The position numbers and the translations under genes are program-made. This document shows, in pieces, positions 60,727 through 64,000 of a stretch of 64,000 nucleotides of DNA (position 1 is its first letter; the number at the start of each line of letters is the position of its first letter). The notes below the pieces were generated by a model. That model worked only from the letters and a program-made list of their open reading frames with translations, made no database searches and was not told where the DNA came from. Source of the DNA: Eubacteriales bacterium (GTDB lineage Bacteria > Bacillota > Clostridia > Lachnospirales > Lachnospiraceae); assembly GCA_030526295.1 (NCBI GenBank), contig JAUNDA010000002.1, positions 1 to 64,000 of the forward strand, written 5' to 3'.

Positions 60727-63252
60727 ATGAAACAATACAATGTAACAGGCATGAGCTGCGCTGCATGTCAGGCAAGGGTCGAAAAGGCCGTATGTGCCGT
60801 TCATGGTGTCGAAAACTGTGCGGTAAGCCTTCTCACAAATTCAATGGGTGTTGAGGGAAGTGCCAGCCCGGAGGAAATAATAAAGGCTGTCGAAAAGGCC
60901 GGATACGGTGCAAGCCTAAAGCAGGAAAAGGCATCGGGTGAAGCACCTTTGGCGCAGTCCGGGGCTGATACCATTGATAAGGAAATAAGCTCAATGAAAA
61001 GGCGTCTCATCATCTCGGCGATACTTCTTCTCCCGCTTATGTATGTGTCGATGGGCCATATGATGTGGGGCTGGCCTGTCCCGGGATTTTTAAACGGAAA
61101 CTGCTTTGCAATAGGCCTTTATGAGCTTTTGCTTTCAGGCATCATAATGGTCATTAACCAGAAATTTTTCATAAACGGCTTCAGGGGAATCATTCATAGG
61201 TCACCGAACATGGACACTCTTGTGTCACTTGGCTCCCTCGCATCCTTTGCCTACAGCATCTATTCGCTTTTTGCAATGAGCATCGAGATGGCAAATAAAG
61301 GACCAGCGGACCTCATGAGGTATATGGACGGCTTCTATTTTGAATCAGCCGCAATGATCCTTGTACTTATCACCTTTGGAAAGACACTTGAGGCACGCTC
61401 AAAGGGAAAGACGACAAATGCCCTTAAGGCCTTAATGGACCTGGCACCAAAAACAGCCACCCTGATAATTGACGGGATGGAGAAAACAGTTCCCGTTTCA
61501 GAGGTTAAGGTTGGTGACATCTTTGCCGTTAGACCGGGAGAAAGCATACCCGTTGACGGTATTGTAAGGGAAGGAATAAGTGCCGTAAACGAATCGGCAC
61601 TTACGGGAGAAAGCGTTCCGGTTGAAAAGAATCCAGGAGATACGGTCTCAGCCGCCACAATCAATACATCAGGCTACATGATATGTGAGGCAAAAAGAGT
61701 CGGTGAGGATACCACGCTTTCAGGCATTATCAGAATGGTAAGTGATGCCGCTGCCACAAAGGCGCCGATAGCAAAAATAGCCGACAGGGTTTCAGGAGTC
61801 TTCGTTCCTTCCGTAATCACAATTGCGCTAATAACCTTTATCGTCTGGCTTATTCTCGGCGAGGCACCAGGTACCGCCCTCACAAGAGCCGTAGCCGTCC
61901 TTGTAATAAGCTGCCCGTGTGCACTAGGTCTTGCAACCCCCGTTGCCATAATGGTCGGTAACGGAATCGGCGCAAGGACGGGAATCCTTTTTAAGACTGC
62001 AGCCTCACTTGAGCAGGCCGGAAGGACTCAGATTGTGGTTCTCGATAAGACAGGCACCGTGACAACAGGTATTATGAAGGTTACGGATATTGCTCTCGCG
62101 GATGGCATAAGCGAAGGGGAGCTTCTTGAGGCAGCCGCCTCACTTGAGGCTAAGAGCGAGCACCCTCTTTCAAAGGCAATAATCTCATATGCAGCTGAAA
62201 AGGGAATAAAGACAGCAGAAACCGAAGACTTTGAAATTCTTCCTGGAAACGGACTTAAGGCCACAATCTCAGGACGTGTCATTGCCGGGGGAAACAGCGA
62301 ATTTATTAAGGGCTTTACAGGTTCCCTTGATGCAAAAACCGAGGACAAAATCAGGAAGCTTTCAGAGGCTGGCAGGACTCCTGTTCTCTTCTCAGTAGAT
62401 TCAAGGCTTCTTGGAATCATTTCCATAGCAGATACAATCAAGGAGGATTCCGGCAGGGCGGTATCAGAGCTTAAGGGAATGGGTATCCGCGTTGTAATGC
62501 TTACAGGTGATAACGAAATCACGGCAAGGGCAATTGCCGCGGAAGCTGGAATTGATGAGGTAATTGCATCAGTAAAGCCTGACGGAAAAGAGGAGGTTGT
62601 CCGTTCACTAATGGAAACGGGAAAGGTCGCAATGGTAGGTGACGGAATCAATGACGCACCAGCACTAACGAGAGCCGACCTTGGAATCGCAATCGGTGCC
62701 GGAACCGACATCGCAATCGATGCAGCCGATGTTGTCCTTATGAAAAACAGCATTCGCGATGTGGCAGCAGCCATAAGGATTTCGAGGGCAACCATTAAAA
62801 ACATCCATGAGAACCTCTTCTGGGCATTCTTCTATAACTGCCTCGGAATACCTCTTGCGGCAGGCTGCTTCATAAAGGCCTTTGGCTGGACGCTTAGCCC
62901 GATGTTTGGTGCAGCCGCCATGGGACTTTCAAGCTTCTTTGTGGTATCAAACGCTTTAAGGCTTAACCTGATTAAGCCCTATGACAGTTCTAGGGATAAG
63001 CGTATCAAAAATACAAATATAGAAAATAAAAGAAAGGAATCAGACAAAATGGTAATTAATGTTAACGGAATGATGTGCCCGCACTGTGAGGCTCATGTAA
63101 AGAAGGCTCTTGAGGCCATTGACGGTGTTGTATGCGCTACTGCTTCACACACAGATGCAAGTGTTACAATTGAAGTGTCAAAGGATGTAGCCGAGAATGA
63201 AATCAGAGGTGCTGTTGAGGCAGCAGGCTACACATATGTTGGTATGAGATAA
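60727..63252 (+). CDS. copA: copper-exporting P-type ATPase with C-terminal CopZ-like domain
   Basis: 841 residues, P1B-type ATPase pumping Cu(I) out. N-terminal metal-binding domain with MSCAAC (C11, C14), membrane helices, the ion-gate [12 protein letters not shown], phosphorylation site [16 protein letters not shown] (nucleotide site) and [10 protein letters not shown]. After the last membrane helix a 30-residue charged linker leads to a second metal-binding domain (from about 775) with NGMMCPHC (C784, C787). This C-terminal domain resembles free CopZ and has its own ATG with an AAAGGA site in frame. AGGAG precedes the ATG at 60727. Confidence 0.95.
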   Translation: MKQYNVTGMSCAACQARVEKAVCAVHGVENCAVSLLTNSMGVEGSASPEEIIKAVEKAGYGASLKQEKASGEAPLAQSGADTIDKEISSMKRRLIISAILLLPLMYVSMGHMMWGWPVPGFLNGNCFAIGLYELLLSGIIMVINQKFFINGFRGIIHRSPNMDTLVSLGSLASFAYSIYSLFAMSIEMANKGPADLMRYMDGFYFESAAMILVLITFGKTLEARSKGKTTNALKALMDLAPKTATLIIDGMEKTVPVSEVKVGDIFAVRPGESIPVDGIVREGISAVNESALTGESVPVEKNPGDTVSAATINTSGYMICEAKRVGEDTTLSGIIRMVSDAAATKAPIAKIADRVSGVFVPSVITIALITFIVWLILGEAPGTALTRAVAVLVISCPCALGLATPVAIMVGNGIGARTGILFKTAASLEQAGRTQIVVLDKTGTVTTGIMKVTDIALADGISEGELLEAAASLEAKSEHPLSKAIISYAAEKGIKTAETEDFEILPGNGLKATISGRVIAGGNSEFIKGFTGSLDAKTEDKIRKLSEAGRTPVLFSVDSRLLGIISIADTIKEDSGRAVSELKGMGIRVVMLTGDNEITARAIAAEAGIDEVIASVKPDGKEEVVRSLMETGKVAMVGDGINDAPALTRADLGIAIGAGTDIAIDAADVVLMKNSIRDVAAAIRISRATIKNIHENLFWAFFYNCLGIPLAAGCFIKAFGWTLSPMFGAAAMGLSSFFVVSNALRLNLIKPYDSSRDKRIKNTNIENKRKESDKMVINVNGMMCPHCEAHVKKALEAIDGVVCATASHTDASVTIEVSKDVAENEIRGAVEAAGYTYVGMR
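63049..63252 (+). other. possible internal start for a free CopZ-like copper chaperone
   Basis: In the copA frame, ATG at 63049 follows AAAGGAA (63033-63039) at good spacing and would give a 67-residue protein [13 protein letters not shown]... of heavy-metal-associated fold. The linker just before is AT-rich and unlike the ATPase, as if a separate gene fused by loss of a stop. Confidence 0.45.
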
Positions 63253-63297
63253 AATCGTTCATCGTCGTTGTTAATTCATTTAAACGTATCATTCGAG

Positions 63298-63361
63298 AGA
63301 TTCGGCAGAGAGACCTCGCTGGGCTTAGCTTCTTAAGCGCGAATGGTCCTCTTCCGAATCT
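63298..63361 (-). repeat. dispersed long hairpin element, copy C (reverse orientation)
   Basis: Arms AGATTCGG and CCGAATCT pair; the core keeps GAGGACCATTCGCGCTTAAG and GCGAGGTCTCTCTG as in A and B, but the apex is rearranged and still paired (GCTTA/TAAGC). It lies about 45 bases after copA. Confidence 0.85.
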
Positions 63362-63778
63362 TCATTTATGGACACAGTCTGTTTCCCACAGCCTCATGTC
63401 GTATCCGCATTTTGGGGTTATAGACAAAAAAGTTGGTTTACGGCAGAATTAATGAAATTACGATTTCAGTACGTAAAATATTATCTCTATTACGGTAATT
63501 ATTTCAATATTTCAATATTTTGCTGTATATTATCATTCCAATTACAGCAGGTTTCGTAGAGTAAGACTAATTAGTACGTAATTTGGATAATGGCCAGGTG
63601 TGGATACAGGTAAGATTTCAAAATTTTAGAGGCCATTTACGGACTAAACAACAATTTTGACCATTTGGATACGTAATAGGATTATTTTTTTACGTTTTTT
63701 TAGAAAGGAATTGGATAAAAAGACGTAAATATGCTCTATCCAACTGAAAAAATAAATATGTGTTTATATGATCATATG
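63362..63778. other. AT-rich noncoding interval
   Basis: No credible gene. It has three TACGTAA motifs (63470, 63575, 63670) and related ACGTAA/TACGT sites near 63691 and 63722, a TTGGATA/TATCCAA inverted repeat (63711-63743), and a CATATGATCATATG palindrome near 63770. A 63-codon frame at 63368 has no ribosome site and is not called. Confidence 0.6.
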
Positions 63779-63815
63779 ATAAAAAATCCCGTACCACATT
63801 GCTGTGATACGGGAT
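63779..63815 (-). terminator. terminator of rpsR
   Basis: Minus strand ATCCCGTA (63815-63808) pairs with TACGGGAT (63793-63786), followed by TTTTTT. Confidence 0.92.
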
Positions 63816-63834
63816 GTTGTTTTTCGTCTGTTGC

Positions 63835-64000
63835 TTATTCTACTACGAATGGAAGCAGAGCGATATGACGAGCTCTCTTGATAGCAAGAGTGATGTCCTT
63901 CTGGTGCATTGAGCATGTGCCTGTTACACGACGAGGAAGGATCTTTCCTCTCTCAGAGATATACTTCTTAAGTGTTGCTACGTCTTTATAATCTACTGGT
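63835..64000 (-). CDS. rpsR: 30S ribosomal protein S18 (5' part outside window)
   Basis: The last 55 residues of S18, reading in from the window end: [19 protein letters not shown], then [20 protein letters not shown], then [15 protein letters not shown] and a TAA at 63837-63835. The RRVTGTC and [10 protein letters not shown] segments are diagnostic. It is followed by a strong terminator. In most Firmicutes rpsR ends the rpsF-ssb-rpsR operon; the other two would lie outside the window. Confidence 0.95.
   Translation of the reverse strand, partial: PVDYKDVATLKKYISERGKILPRRVTGTCSMHQKDITLAIKRARHIALLPFVVE

Noticed and set aside
62028..62804. 258-codon open frame antisense to copA
   Set aside because: A shadow of the copA coding strand with strong Ser/Ala/Pro bias and no ribosome site.
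63368..63559. 63-codon open frame downstream of copA
   Set aside because: No ribosome site, no recognisable domain, low-complexity Tyr/Phe-rich end in an AT-rich gap.

Overview
The window looks like chromosome from an anaerobic Firmicute of the class Clostridia, most likely family Lachnospiraceae. This is inferred from gene content: a DUF5717/DUF5716 pair and a DUF4364 gene, the rho-rpmE-DUF1385-prmC-prfA order, a DUF1846 protein, and secreted proteins with choline-binding-type and clostridial hydrophobic-W repeats. No rRNA, tRNA, CRISPR array, prophage or complete insertion sequence was seen. Almost every gene lies on the minus strand. The exceptions are the DUF4364 gene, one membrane protein at 59.3 kb and the csoR-copA copper operon.

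Region 1 (1-13 kb) is carbohydrate acquisition. A promoter at 8.65 kb reads into two ABC permeases and stops at a terminator at 6.2 kb. The first permease carries an extra N-terminal membrane domain. A second unit holds a UgpC/MsmX-type ATPase, a YesL-like membrane protein, a CapA-like phosphoesterase, an M20 peptidase, aldose 1-epimerase and the start of a ceramidase-like hydrolase. No solute-binding protein is present. Upstream is a bounded operon for a fucose-isomerase-like enzyme, an FGGY kinase and an archaeal-type triose-phosphate-isomerase-like enzyme. Its first intergenic gap holds a hairpin and three 120-bp tandem repeats.

Region 2 (13-30 kb) holds valS behind a three-gene set: a DUF5717 solenoid-like protein, a DUF5716 Hsp70/actin-fold protein and a small helical protein. 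A divergent, apparently leaderless promoter pair lies between DUF5717 and DUF4364. Then come asnA, an RluF-like pseudouridine synthase, queA, an anchored protein of unknown function, a D,D-carboxypeptidase with an altered active-site motif, ftsH and DUF1846.

Region 3 (29-45.6 kb) is envelope and housekeeping: a HepT/Gx-type membrane protein, YfhO, GtrA, a second D,D-carboxypeptidase, an OGG1-type glycosylase, a lipoprotein, an M29-like aminopeptidase, acetyltransferase domains, two CNNM/CorC-type proteins, and a four-gene glycan module (GT2, flippase, GT2, ATP-grasp).

Region 4 (45.6-64 kb) has a full-length ceramidase-like paralogue, an aminotransferase with an Lrp-type regulator, an N-acyl-D-amino-acid deacylase, a secreted L,D-transpeptidase, a GT2, prfA, prmC, DUF1385, rpmE, rho, the copper operon and the 3' end of rpsR.

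The main observations beyond ordinary annotation are: three intergenic copies of a long hairpin whose core is conserved while its arms change in a paired way; four genes whose -10 box lies 7-9 nt from the start codon with no Shine-Dalgarno (candidate leaderless mRNAs); the Hsp70-fold three-gene locus; the permease fusion; the 120-bp repeats; and an internal start that could release a CopZ chaperone from the end of copA. All functions are inferred from sequence reading alone. No database search was run.
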